Assembly (NCBI GenBank): GCA_945905295.1
Contig: CAMDPX010000025.1
Span: 1-47,980, forward strand
Source: Planctomyces sp. SH-PL62
GTDB lineage: Bacteria; Planctomycetota; Planctomycetia; Planctomycetales; Planctomycetaceae
Reading direction: 5' to 3'
Length of the DNA stretch: 47,980 nt
Numbering within the stretch: position 1 is the first letter of the stretch; each line of letters opens with the position of its first letter. This document shows, piece by piece, positions 8,984 to 17,712 of the stretch. The notes under the pieces are model-generated. The model had not been told where the DNA came from. It worked only from the letters and a program-made list of their open reading frames with translations, and ran no database searches. A program made the position numbers and the translations under genes.

Positions 8984-8995
8984 GAACCTGTCTCC

Positions 8996-9108
8996 GTAGG
9001 GTGGGACAAGGTCGCTTCGAGCGCCGGCCCACCAATCGCTCTTTCATTGATGGCGTTGTTTATCGGATGGTGGGCCGGCGCGGCGAAGCGCCGCTGGTCC
9101 CACCCTAC
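8996..9108. repeat. Palindromic intergenic element, family B (GTAGGGTGGGAC)
   Basis: The element begins gtagggtgggacaaggtcgc and ends with its near complement, ggtcccaccctac. A second copy at 11743-11881 shares both arms but has a different and longer middle. It lies between the propeller gene and the DUF1501 gene. Confidence 0.9.
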
Positions 9109-9159
9109 AAACTGCGGCGTTGGCGAAGTAAGGCGCACGCCCTTGGGAGCTGATCCGAC

Positions 9160-10584
9160 ATGTCGAGTGTCGCCACATCGCTGCCAAAGCTTCGGTCAGA
9201 GACTCGTCGCCGAGTGTTGCAGGTGGGGACTCTCGGATTGACGGGGCTAACGCTGGCGCATGCGCTGCGGGCCGAAGAAGCCAAGACGCTCCGATTGGAA
9301 TCTTCAACCATCGGTTCGTCGCGTGCGAAGGCGTGCCTGCTGATTTATCTCGATGGTGGTCCTAGTCCGATCGACCTGTTTGATTTGAAGCCAGAATCTC
9401 CCGCTGAGATTCGCGGACCGTATCGGCCGATCGCCAGCAGCGCACCGGGTGTGACCGTCGGCGAGTTGCTGCCGCGCGTCGCTCAGCAGATGCACCGGCT
9501 GGTGCAGATTCGGTCGGTGCGGCATGACGAGGGGGTGCATGATCCGGCCGTGTATCAAATGCTGACGGGTTACAAGCATCTCAGTTCGTCGGGCGGATTG
9601 AAGGTCGAGCCGACCGACTTGCCACACCTCAGCAGCGCGTTTTTGCGAGCTGACAAATCTCCCACTGCGATGCCGAAAGCGATTCAGCTTCCCGAGATCA
9701 TGAAGATGGAATCTCGTGTGCTGCCTGGCCAGAACGGCGGCATTTTGGGACCGTCGTTCGATCCTTTTCTGGTCGAGTTGTCGATGAGCGGTGTCGTTCA
9801 GAAGCCGCAGCTTCACCGGGCCGACGGTGTCTCCGTCGATCGCTTGCGTCGCCGCTCGATGCTTCTGCGAGAGTTCGATCACGACTTGAGCCGGCTGCGA
9901 CATCTCGCGACCGAACGGCTGGATTCTTACCAGCAACAGGCGTTGTCGATTCTGGAATCCTCCGCTGTGCAGCGTGCCTTCGACATGGAAGATGAGTCTC
10001 CGGAGACACACGACAAATATGGCCGACATCGGCATGGTCAGTCGGTGTTGTTGGCTCGGAGATTGATCGAGGCGGGAGCGAAGTTCGTCACCGTCTATTG
10101 GGGCCACGAGGATCAAGACTGGGCGGACGGGCGCGGCCCGCGTCCGGCGAACAATCCGTGGGACACGCATCGCAATCATTTTCCGCTGCTAAGCCAGTCG
10201 CTCGCGCCGCGAGCGGATCAAACGCTCGCGGCGTTGCTGGAGGATCTCGCACGGCGCGGGTTGCTCGACGAGACGCTGGTGGTCTGGATGGGAGACTTCG
10301 GCCGGACGCCGCGCATCTCGAAGCCGTGGGCCAGCCGCGATCACTGGCCGGGCGCGAACACCGTGTTGCTGGCCGGAGCGGGCTTGCGCGGCGGCACTGT
10401 TTTCGGCGCGACCGATCGGCACGCCGCCGAGGTCATCACCGATCCGGTCTCGCCCGGCGATCTCACCGCGACCATGCTCGCCGCGCTGGGTGTCGATCCC
10501 ACGCAATACATCTCCGATGCCAGCGGTAAGCGACATCGCGTGTCGCCCGGTCAATCGTTGTGGGATCGTTTGCCGCTGGCGTGA
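9160..10584 (+). CDS. DUF1501 family Tat-exported protein (first of four)
   Basis: This 474-residue protein has a twin-arginine-like N-terminus (ETRRRVLQVG, then a hydrophobic stretch ending LRAEE). It carries the DUF1501 hallmarks: LDGGPSPIDLFDLKP, the HD-rich segment near the HDEGVHD motif, WDTHRNHF, and MGDFGRTPRIS followed by RDHWPGAN. DUF1501 belongs to the alkaline phosphatase/sulfatase superfamily, and the conserved Asp and His residues look like metal ligands; biochemical function is unknown. GGGAG lies upstream of the ATG. In planctomycetes these genes commonly sit beside DUF1549/DUF1553 cytochrome genes. Here the neighbours are two secreted propeller proteins instead. Confidence 0.88.
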   Translation: MSSVATSLPKLRSETRRRVLQVGTLGLTGLTLAHALRAEEAKTLRLESSTIGSSRAKACLLIYLDGGPSPIDLFDLKPESPAEIRGPYRPIASSAPGVTVGELLPRVAQQMHRLVQIRSVRHDEGVHDPAVYQMLTGYKHLSSSGGLKVEPTDLPHLSSAFLRADKSPTAMPKAIQLPEIMKMESRVLPGQNGGILGPSFDPFLVELSMSGVVQKPQLHRADGVSVDRLRRRSMLLREFDHDLSRLRHLATERLDSYQQQALSILESSAVQRAFDMEDESPETHDKYGRHRHGQSVLLARRLIEAGAKFVTVYWGHEDQDWADGRGPRPANNPWDTHRNHFPLLSQSLAPRADQTLAALLEDLARRGLLDETLVVWMGDFGRTPRISKPWASRDHWPGANTVLLAGAGLRGGTVFGATDRHAAEVITDPVSPGDLTATMLAALGVDPTQYISDASGKRHRVSPGQSLWDRLPLA

Positions 10585-10684
10585 TGTCCTGAGTGCAGTT
10601 GAACGTTGCCGTTGAGCGGTCCGCCAGAACTGGCCGAGTTCGTGATGTCAGTTTTTTTCGCCTGCGCGTGGGAGTTGAAGGCAG

Positions 10685-11668
10685 ATGACGAACACTCCGC
10701 GGACTTCTCGAATCCTGGCCATTTGGCTGAGCTTGTTCGCGGCCACAGGTGCCGTCGCTGATGAACCTGCGCGTCCGGACGTGGATGTGACCGAGTACGC
10801 TCCGAAAGGGGACTCCTTTCGCGGTTGTACGCACCTCTTGTTTCGAGACAACTTGGAACTCGTCACGACCGGCAAGCGGTTCCACTTTCGCCGCGCGGGA
10901 GAAACGGCGTTTCGCGAATCGCCGCTGATAATGTTTGATGACGCGCATGCGGTGGTCTTCAATGTTCGCGACCAGTTGTTCTATGCCACCGATACTGCCA
11001 ATCATCGCCTGTTCTCGTTCCGCGATCCCGCCAGCGGCGACATCGAACGATCCGTGACGACGCTGGCGGGCGTGAAGCTGGATCGACCGCACGACATCGT
11101 GGTGGATGCAGACGGCTGGCTGTACGCGTTGAATCCGAACAAGGCGGAAGTCATTCGGTTTCGTGGCTTCGGGGACCAGGAAAGTGTTCTCGATCTTTCC
11201 CAGCAACTCGGCAGCTACTCGCGCGCTCTGACGGTGGTGGGCAAGACGTTGTACGTGGTCGGTTCCAGCGCCGGGAAAATCGTGGAGGTCGACAACTTCG
11301 AGCGGCGGGAGTATCGAGTGCATTCGAGTTTCGGAAAACGTCGTGATGCGGTGGCCGGAAGTTGGCAGACGACAGGACTCGTACTCAATGACGTCGATTT
11401 CTATCAGGGAGACTGGTACGCCACGTCCTACTTCTGTCCCACGTATTCGCAGCAGACCGACAGCAACGAGAAGAAGTTCCTCCGCTTCAAAACCTGGAAA
11501 GATTTTGAGACCGGGAATTGGGAGGATCTGAGTCACCTGCTGCCGCGCGATCTCGTTCCGTACTATCTCACGCCGCATGACGACAGCCTTTACGTGGCCA
11601 CCTTTTCGCACGAAGCCCAGAATCAGCCGGGGCGGATCTATCGCGTGGCTCGCCGCCCCACAAATTGA
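10685..11668 (+). CDS. Secreted beta-propeller-like protein
   Basis: The 327-residue protein has a signal peptide (RILAIWLSLFAATGAVADE) and propeller-like repeats such as LDRPHDIVVDADGWLYALNP and AVVFNVRDQLFYATDTANHR. GAAGG precedes the ATG closely. It follows the DUF1501 gene by 100 bases on the same strand, and both lie between two copies of repeat family B. No catalytic motif is visible. It is related in style, not closely in sequence, to the propeller protein at 8138-8983. Confidence 0.7.
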   Translation: MTNTPRTSRILAIWLSLFAATGAVADEPARPDVDVTEYAPKGDSFRGCTHLLFRDNLELVTTGKRFHFRRAGETAFRESPLIMFDDAHAVVFNVRDQLFYATDTANHRLFSFRDPASGDIERSVTTLAGVKLDRPHDIVVDADGWLYALNPNKAEVIRFRGFGDQESVLDLSQQLGSYSRALTVVGKTLYVVGSSAGKIVEVDNFERREYRVHSSFGKRRDAVAGSWQTTGLVLNDVDFYQGDWYATSYFCPTYSQQTDSNEKKFLRFKTWKDFETGNWEDLSHLLPRDLVPYYLTPHDDSLYVATFSHEAQNQPGRIYRVARRPTN

Positions 11669-11742
11669 TCTCCCATTCTGGCGAAACAGGTCGTCCATGA
11701 TCGCGGTCGAAGGCACGGCCCTGCTGGCGGAGATCGGAGGCC

Positions 11743-11881
11743 GTAGGGTGGGACAAGGTCGCTTCGACCGCCGGCCCACCAGAATTGGACGAAAGATGCT
11801 CGACGCTTTGCGGGCGAAGCCGTGGATCTCATTGCAAATCCGAGTGGTGGGCCGGTGCCGAAGCGGCTTGTCCCACCCTAC
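11743..11881. repeat. Palindromic intergenic element, family B, second copy
   Basis: The arms gtagggtgggacaaggtcgc and the complementary gcggcttgtcccaccctac bracket about 100 bases of unique spacer. The first copy is at 8996-9108. The two copies flank the DUF1501 gene and the second propeller gene. Confidence 0.9.
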
Positions 11882-11967
11882 GCTGCAAAGTGCGTCGTGC
11901 GTCCACGTCGCTGTGGACGATGTGTTCTGCGTTGCCCGGCCAGTTGCGTGACCGTTAGGCTGACGAC

Positions 11968-12531
11968 ATGTCATCCGACGTCTCAATGCTGCTGAGTGCG
12001 ATCCAACACGGTGACTCCGGTGCCGTGGATGAGCTGTTGCCGCTGATCTACAACCAGTTACGAGAGATGGCTCGCGCGAAGTTGGCTCACGAGTCGGCGG
12101 GACAGACCTTGCAGGCGACCGCTCTGGTGCATGAGGCTTACCTCCGGTTGGTCGATACGCCGGTGGCTCAAAAGTGGCACAGTCGCAAATACTTTTTCGC
12201 CGCTGCTGCGGAAGCGATGCGGCGGATCTTGATTGAGAGTGCTCGTCGCAAGCAGGCTCTCAAGCGTGGCGGCGACCTGGACCGGATCGATGTCTCGCTG
12301 AGCGAACTTCCGGAAACGGGTTCTGCCGTCAACGTGCTGGAGATCGACGAGGCATTGACTCGTCTGGCGGCTCAAGACGCTCAGGCGGCGGAACTGGTCA
12401 AGCTGCGGTTCTTCACCGGCTTGCCGCTGGTCGAAGCCGCGGAGATGCTGGATATGTCCGAACGCTCGGCACGCCGCTTGTGGGCCTACGCACGCTCGTT
12501 CTTGTTGGAAGAATTGTCGCCGGAGGATTGA
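11968..12531 (+). CDS. ECF RNA polymerase sigma factor (TIGR02999 type)
   Basis: The 187-residue protein matches the planctomycete/acidobacterial ECF group TIGR02999. Region 2 includes LLPLIYNQLREMARAKL and LQATALVHEAYLRLVD, and region 4 reads AELVKLRFFTGLPLVEAAEMLDMSERSARR, a helix-turn-helix for the -35 element. It directs transcription of an unknown set of genes. It lies 190 bases upstream of a Ser/Thr kinase gene on the same strand, a pairing typical of this group, where the kinase is thought to control the sigma factor. No anti-sigma factor is visible. Confidence 0.92.
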   Translation: MSSDVSMLLSAIQHGDSGAVDELLPLIYNQLREMARAKLAHESAGQTLQATALVHEAYLRLVDTPVAQKWHSRKYFFAAAAEAMRRILIESARRKQALKRGGDLDRIDVSLSELPETGSAVNVLEIDEALTRLAAQDAQAAELVKLRFFTGLPLVEAAEMLDMSERSARRLWAYARSFLLEELSPED

Positions 12532-12559
12532 GGAACGAGGTCGCAAACACTTTCCGATC

Positions 12560-12618
12560 AGCCGCAGGGCGCTAGCCCCGGTTTGTGCCATCCGAACCGG
12601 GGCTAGCGCCCTGCGGCT
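12560..12618. repeat. Palindromic element, family C (GGCGCTAGCC), intergenic copy
   Basis: Perfect arms agccgcagggcgctagcccc and ggggctagcgccctgcggct surround a short loop. It lies between the sigma factor gene and the kinase gene. A related palindrome sharing the ggcgctagcc core lies inside the kinase coding region at 13437-13508. Its transcript would form a very stable hairpin and might attenuate kinase expression, but there is no T-run, so it is not a classic terminator. Confidence 0.9.
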
Positions 12619-12721
12619 CTCGCGACAAAATCCAGAATTCTTGGCCGGGTGCGTTGGCGGATTACGCATGAGTCTGTGGAATCGACTGGAATTCTCGCCC
12701 GCGAATACGTTGCGATGAACC

Positions 12722-15700
12722 ATGCACGAACGAGACCTCTTCACGACCGCGCTGGAAATTGACGACGAGTCGGCTCGGCGGGCGTACCTCGATGCCGCGT
12801 GTGCTGGCGATCCGGCTTTGCGCGCGCGGATCGAGCGGCTGCTCACGCGCGCGGGCAACACGGGAGATTTTCTGGAACAGCCGGCGGCGGATTTGTGTTC
12901 GGACATGGACGCCGAGTGGCTCGCGGAAGCCCACGAGCCGCAGCCAGCCAGCAGCGATCCCCCGACGATGATTGGCAAGGCGGACGACACAGGCCAGACG
13001 ATTCTTTTGAATCAGTCGCATTCGGCCGCAGCGGAATCGAACTCCAAAGTGATGGCACCGTCGCAGAGTGCAACGTCCTCGGCATCATCCCTCTTCGGCA
13101 CGTTGTTCGGCCGCTATCAAGTCGAACGTGTGCTGGGTTCGGGGGGCATGGGCGTCGTGTATCTGGCAGAAGACTTACGGCTGGGGCGGCGCGTGGCGTT
13201 GAAGATTCCCAAGTTCGATGCCGACGACAAATTCCATTTGAGCGAACGGTTTCGCCGGGAAGCGCGGACGATGGCGTCGGTGCTGCATCGCAACCTTTGC
13301 CCGATCTTCGATGTCGATGAGCAAGACGGCACGCACTATTTGACAATGGCTTTTATTGATGGGGAGTCGCTCTCGCAGATCATCAAAGCCGGTCACGAGC
13401 GAGCGGCCGGGACTGACTCGAATGATCGAATCGTGAGCGGCAAGGCGCTAGCCGCCGGTGGTTGCAAGGCGATCGGTGACTCGAAACCGGCGGCTAGCGC
13501 CGTGCCGCTTAAAGGTGGGATGTTCACGGCGCGGCAGATCGCCGAGTTGATTCGCAAGTTGGCGCTGGCGCTGGACGAGGCTCATCGCGCGGGAGTTGTG
13601 CATCGCGACCTGAAACCGGCCAACGTCATGATCGACCGCAGCGGCGAGCCGATCCTGATGGACTTCGGACTCGCTTGGATGGCGCATGAGGCCGACGCGC
13701 GAGTGACGCAGTCGGGAGCAATCATCGGGACTCCAGCGTATATGTCACCGGAGCAGGCCGAAGGCCATGCCGAAAAGGTGGGACCAGCGTCGGACATCTA
13801 CAGCTTGGGAGCCATCCTCTTTGAACTGCTGACTGGCCGGCCGATTTACACCGGCGGAATGACGCGGGTGCTGTACCAGCTCACGCATGCGGCCCCGACG
13901 CGGCCCAGTGAGATTCGCAGTGATGTTGATCCGCAACTGGAAGCGATCTGTTGGAAGGCGATCTCTCGCCGACCAGAAGATCGATTCGCATCGGCAGCGG
14001 AGTTTGCAGAGGCACTCGCGAGTTTTCTGGATGATCGGCCGTCGGGAATCTCGGATCGACTTTCCGTCGTTCCAAATTTCGGCTCGGCGTCCAGTCGAGT
14101 CGTCCTTTCGGATCGCACCGAAGTGCTGCCGCAGGACATCGGCGCAGACACGATTGCGTATGTGAAGCCTCAAGTCGTCCAGCGCGGCAAGTCGCGCGTC
14201 GTGTTGGCGAGCCTGTTACTGCTCGGCGTGCTCGGAGTCGTGTGGGCGGTGATCGTGGCCAGTCGCACTCAGCCACAGCGCGACCACGTGGTTCAGAAGG
14301 ACAATGGCGGGCGAATCGCTCAGCCGGACAAGTCGCTGCCGGACAATTCGCTGCGGAATGCGCCGCTGAGCGCGATCGCCCCGTTTGATCCGCAGCAAGC
14401 TCGCACGTACCAGGAGGCGTGGGCCAAGCATCTCGGTGTGCCGGTCGAGCACACGAACTCCATCGGCATGATGTTCGTGCTCATTCCGCCCGGCGAGTTC
14501 CTGATGGGCAGCACCGACGAGCAAGTCGCAGCAGCGGAGAAGATCGCGGAGGAGACGAATGCCGACGCCACAACCAAGGCCCGCATTCAAAAATCCGAAC
14601 GACCTCAACACCGAGTCGTGATCACGAAACCGTTTCTCCTCGGAGCGACGGAAGTCACGATCGCTCAGTTTCAGAAGTTCTCCGCGACCGGATTCCGCAC
14701 CGAAGCGGAAAAGCTGGCGAAAGACGCGACGTCGGAAACGTATCTCACTCCCGGTTACCCGGTGACGGTCGACTCGCCGGCAGCGGTCATCACTTGGAAC
14801 GATGCGGTCGCCTACTGCCGCTGGCTGAGTGACGTTGAACACTCCATGTATCGACTCCCCACCGAAGCCGAGTGGGAATACGCCTGCCGCGCCGGCACGA
14901 CGACACAGTATTCGTTCGGCGACAATTCCCAGGAACTCGCGAACTTCGGCTGGTTCAAAGAGAACAGCGACAATCGCTCGCACGAGGTCGGACAGAAACG
15001 GCCGAATGCGTTCGGCCTGCACGACATGCACGGCAACTTGTGGGAATGGTGCCAAGACTTCTACGACGAGAGTTGGTATGCGAAGTCCCCAACGGACAAC
15101 CCCACCGGCCCGGCGCTCGGCTCGCAATATGTGATCCGCGGCGGTTTCTGGCCCAGCAGCGCGTCCACCTCGCGCAGTGCGCATCGCGGTCGCACGATCC
15201 CCTCCAATCGCAGCAACCATTTTGGCTTTCGAGTCGTCCGCGAACTCAACGCGATCAGTCCGCCGCAAGCGGCCCGTCTCGCGCCGCTCAAATTTGAGCT
15301 TGGCGGACAGTTGCCGTCGGTGACGAAAGCGACCGGTCTCAAGCTGGGAGACCTCGATGGCGACGGCGATCTCGATTTGTTCGTCGCGATGCTGAAGGCT
15401 CCCAGTTTGGTGTTTCACAACGATGGCAACGGGGGGTTCACCGATCGCGGACAACAACTCGGTGACGGTGACAACGCCAGCTTCGCGGTCGCACTGGGAG
15501 ACCTCGATGGTGACGGTGATCTCGATGCCTTCGTCTGCAACTCGGACGATCAAGCGGACGCGATCTGGCTCAATGATGGTCGCGGCACGTTTCAACGCTC
15601 GCCGCAATCCTTCCCGCCTAGCTTTTCCAACGATGTCGTACTGGCTGATGTCGATGGCGATAAAGACTTGGACGTCGCCGTCTCGAACTGGAAAGGCCCT

Positions 15701-16324
15701 GTCGAGATTTGGATCAACGACGGAGCCGGGCTGTTCGTCAACCGGCAATCCATCGCACGAATCGGTAACACCGGCGTTGCGTTGGGCGACTTGGACGGCG
15801 ATGGCGATGCCGATCTCGTGCTGACCTGTATCGGCGGTGACAACCGCGTGTGGCTCAACGACGGCCAGGGACATTTCACGGACAGCGAACAGTCCCTCGA
15901 ACTCGACGAGAGTACTTCCGTGGCGTTGGGCGACCTTGACCGAGACGGCGACCTCGACTTGTTCTTCACGGGAAATCACGGCAACGGCGTCTGGTTCAAC
16001 GACGGTCACGGCCGCTATCGCGCCGGCGAGCAACGACTCGGCAGCGACAAGTGCGAGGCGGTCGAACTGGTGGACCTCGATGCCGACCACGACCTCGACG
16101 CCGTGACCATCGGCGGTGGTTGGAGCGACTCGCAAACACGATTCGTGTGGCTGAACGACGGCCAAGGCCGCTTCCAAAAAGGCCCGGCACTCGCAGCCGG
16201 CAACACGCAGTCGCTGGCCGTCGGCGATCTCGATGGCGACGGGGATGCCGACGTCGTCTTCTGCAATCTCGATCAGCCCGGCGAAGTCTGGATCAACCAA
16301 TCGAACCAATCGACGATCCCGTGA
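12722..16324 (+). CDS. Ser/Thr protein kinase - formylglycine-generating-enzyme-like - FG-GAP repeat fusion
   Basis: The 1200-residue membrane protein contains, in order: a variable N-terminal region (1-130); a Hanks-type kinase (about 132-425) with GSGGMG (139-144), K161, HRDLKPAN (D296) and DFG (D314); one membrane helix (about 492-513); an FGE-sulfatase domain (about 580-840; NSIGMMFVLIPPGEFLMGS, RLPTEAEWEYACRAG, GNLWEWCQDFYDE, GFRVVRE); and VCBS/FG-GAP repeats (about 870-1195; repeated GDLDGDGDLD). The kinase faces the cytoplasm and the rest should be outside. The FGE part may bind ligand instead of oxidising sulfatases. Calcium-binding repeats suggest adhesion or sensing. Probable partner: the ECF sigma factor upstream. 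Residues about 239-262 are encoded by a palindromic element inserted in frame between the hinge region and the catalytic loop. Confidence 0.92.
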   Translation: MHERDLFTTALEIDDESARRAYLDAACAGDPALRARIERLLTRAGNTGDFLEQPAADLCSDMDAEWLAEAHEPQPASSDPPTMIGKADDTGQTILLNQSHSAAAESNSKVMAPSQSATSSASSLFGTLFGRYQVERVLGSGGMGVVYLAEDLRLGRRVALKIPKFDADDKFHLSERFRREARTMASVLHRNLCPIFDVDEQDGTHYLTMAFIDGESLSQIIKAGHERAAGTDSNDRIVSGKALAAGGCKAIGDSKPAASAVPLKGGMFTARQIAELIRKLALALDEAHRAGVVHRDLKPANVMIDRSGEPILMDFGLAWMAHEADARVTQSGAIIGTPAYMSPEQAEGHAEKVGPASDIYSLGAILFELLTGRPIYTGGMTRVLYQLTHAAPTRPSEIRSDVDPQLEAICWKAISRRPEDRFASAAEFAEALASFLDDRPSGISDRLSVVPNFGSASSRVVLSDRTEVLPQDIGADTIAYVKPQVVQRGKSRVVLASLLLLGVLGVVWAVIVASRTQPQRDHVVQKDNGGRIAQPDKSLPDNSLRNAPLSAIAPFDPQQARTYQEAWAKHLGVPVEHTNSIGMMFVLIPPGEFLMGSTDEQVAAAEKIAEETNADATTKARIQKSERPQHRVVITKPFLLGATEVTIAQFQKFSATGFRTEAEKLAKDATSETYLTPGYPVTVDSPAAVITWNDAVAYCRWLSDVEHSMYRLPTEAEWEYACRAGTTTQYSFGDNSQELANFGWFKENSDNRSHEVGQKRPNAFGLHDMHGNLWEWCQDFYDESWYAKSPTDNPTGPALGSQYVIRGGFWPSSASTSRSAHRGRTIPSNRSNHFGFRVVRELNAISPPQAARLAPLKFELGGQLPSVTKATGLKLGDLDGDGDLDLFVAMLKAPSLVFHNDGNGGFTDRGQQLGDGDNASFAVALGDLDGDGDLDAFVCNSDDQADAIWLNDGRGTFQRSPQSFPPSFSNDVVLADVDGDKDLDVAVSNWKGPVEIWINDGAGLFVNRQSIARIGNTGVALGDLDGDGDADLVLTCIGGDNRVWLNDGQGHFTDSEQSLELDESTSVALGDLDRDGDLDLFFTGNHGNGVWFNDGHGRYRAGEQRLGSDKCEAVELVDLDADHDLDAVTIGGGWSDSQTRFVWLNDGQGRFQKGPALAAGNTQSLAVGDLDGDGDADVVFCNLDQPGEVWINQSNQSTIP
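13437..13508. repeat. Palindromic element, family C, inside the kinase coding sequence
   Basis: A 23-base arm starting gcggcaaggcgctagcc pairs, with one mismatch, with the arm ending ggctagcgccgtgccgc. It shares the ggcgctagcc core with the intergenic element 12560-12618. The 72-base length keeps the kinase frame open and adds an Ala/Gly-rich segment (GKALAAGGCKAIGDSKPAAS). Confidence 0.85.
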
Positions 16325-16360
16325 CGTCGTGGAGGTTGATCCAACTGCGCACCGTTGCTC

Positions 16361-16386
16361 GTAGTGACCCCATTTATGGGATCGAG
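16361..16386. repeat. Short palindromic element, family D (GTAGTGACCCCAT)
   Basis: The sequence gtagtgaccccatttatggg resembles, in one arm, the element at 34084-34159 that ends ggggtcactac. It lies between the kinase gene and the dehydratase gene. Confidence 0.55.
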
Positions 16387-16464
16387 ACCGACCGGTACCA
16401 TGCACGAGCCAACAAGAGCTTGCACCCGCCTCGAATCCAGACACACCTGAAGGACGCGCCGCCG

Positions 16465-17466
16465 ATGCCGATTCCCATCGCAACGATTCGTGACGTCCGT
16501 GAAGCCGAAGTTGTCATTCGCGAGCATCTTTCTCCCGCACCGCTGATCCGGTCGTATGCGTTGGAGAAAGAACTCGGCTTGCCCCCCAGTCGCCGAGTCT
16601 GGCTGAAGGACTACGGTTGGACTCCCTCGGGATCATTCAAACTGCTGGGCGGTCTGAACTGGATGTCGCACAACCTGGAGCGCATCGGATCGCGACCGGT
16701 CGCGGCGCATTCGTCGGGCAACTTCGCGTCCGGGATCGCATTCGCCGGAATGCGGTACGGCAAGCGAGTCATCATCGTGATGCCCCAGAGCGCCCCGCGC
16801 GTGAAGTTTGAACTGACTCGATCGTTCGGCGCAGAGATCCGCACGTATGACATCACTCGCGACCACGAGACCGGCGAGCGAGATCGTCTGACTCGCGAAA
16901 TCGCCGATGGAGAAGGAGCCATTCAAGCCTCTCCGTATGACGACCCGCACGTCATCGCCGGTAACGGCGTGGGTGGACTGGAAATCGTGGCCGAGTTGCA
17001 ACGTCAAAGCCGCACGGTCTCGCAGTTCTTCTGTCAGGTCAGCGGCGGCGGATTGATGGCCGGGCACGCGCTCTCGATCGCGGACGGATTTCCAAACGCC
17101 CAAATCATTGGTGTCGAACCGGCGGGAGCGGACGATTTCCGTCAATCGCTCGCCACCGGTTCGCGAGTCCGCATCGAGCGCCCAGCCAGCATTTGCGACG
17201 GGCTCTTGTCATACGATGTCGGAGAACACAACTGGCCGATCTTGCGGAAGCTCGTCCAGCAGTCGGTCGTGTCGTCGGACGCGCACACACAATCGGCCAT
17301 GCGGTGGCTGTGGGACCGGCACGGCTTACGAACCGAACCGTCCGGTGCGATCAGCGTCGCCGCCTTGCTCAGCCGACAAGTGAATCTGACCGGAGACGGC
17401 GATCTCGTGGTCGTGATCAGTGGTCGCAACGTCGATGACGATGCGTTTCGGACGTGGATCGCCTAA
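16465..17466 (+). CDS. Threonine/serine dehydratase-like PLP enzyme
   Basis: This 333-residue protein has fold-type II PLP enzyme motifs: TPSGSFKLLGG with Schiff-base Lys K59, the substrate-binding loop HSSGNFASG, and the phosphate-binding loop VSGGGLMAG. The order and length fit catalytic domains of threonine or serine dehydratases, and no C-terminal ACT domain is present, so isoleucine feedback is unlikely. Substrate cannot be read with certainty; threonine synthase-like or hydroxy-aspartate/ectoine-type enzymes are alternatives. The ATG at 16465 begins MPIPIATIRDVREAE, the usual family start, and has GAAGGA upstream. The frame stays open far upstream, but that part overlaps the kinase gene on the same strand in another frame and is not believed. 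Confidence 0.8.
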   Translation: MPIPIATIRDVREAEVVIREHLSPAPLIRSYALEKELGLPPSRRVWLKDYGWTPSGSFKLLGGLNWMSHNLERIGSRPVAAHSSGNFASGIAFAGMRYGKRVIIVMPQSAPRVKFELTRSFGAEIRTYDITRDHETGERDRLTREIADGEGAIQASPYDDPHVIAGNGVGGLEIVAELQRQSRTVSQFFCQVSGGGLMAGHALSIADGFPNAQIIGVEPAGADDFRQSLATGSRVRIERPASICDGLLSYDVGEHNWPILRKLVQQSVVSSDAHTQSAMRWLWDRHGLRTEPSGAISVAALLSRQVNLTGDGDLVVVISGRNVDDDAFRTWIA

Positions 17467-17558
17467 TTCGACTGTACGAGATTCTCATTGAAGACCCCAT
17501 CCGGCTTGCCCGGATGGTGAAAAAGATGGAGAGCTAACCAGCGAGTACCCACCAATCT

Positions 17559-17609
17559 CCCCAACTCTCGCGTTCCTCCGCCTTTGGCGGAGGAACGCGA
17601 GAGTTGGGG
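17559..17609. repeat. Long perfect hairpin
   Basis: A 24-base arm starting ccccaactctcgcgttcctc pairs perfectly with its complement across a 3-base loop. It lies downstream of the dehydratase and upstream of the transporter. With no T-run on either side it is not a standard intrinsic terminator; it resembles the other mobile-looking palindromes of this window. Confidence 0.9.
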
Positions 17610-17712
17610 GGCGTTGCAACGGCATTAACTAGCCCGCCATCTACTTCACCAACGGCACGAGGCCGTTGGGGTCTAAAGTGCTACAGTCGAACTAATGATT
17701 GGAAGCCACCGC

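Noticed and set aside
10463-11986. A 507-residue minus-strand open frame
   Set aside because: It runs antisense across a propeller gene and a family B palindrome and has no domain.
14216-16483. A 755-residue minus-strand open frame
   Set aside because: It is antisense to the FGE and FG-GAP part of the kinase gene; repeated GDLDGDGDLD codons create long antisense frames.
17559-17609. Intrinsic terminator of the dehydratase gene
   Set aside because: The hairpin is strong but lacks a T-run on either side; it is listed as a palindrome instead.
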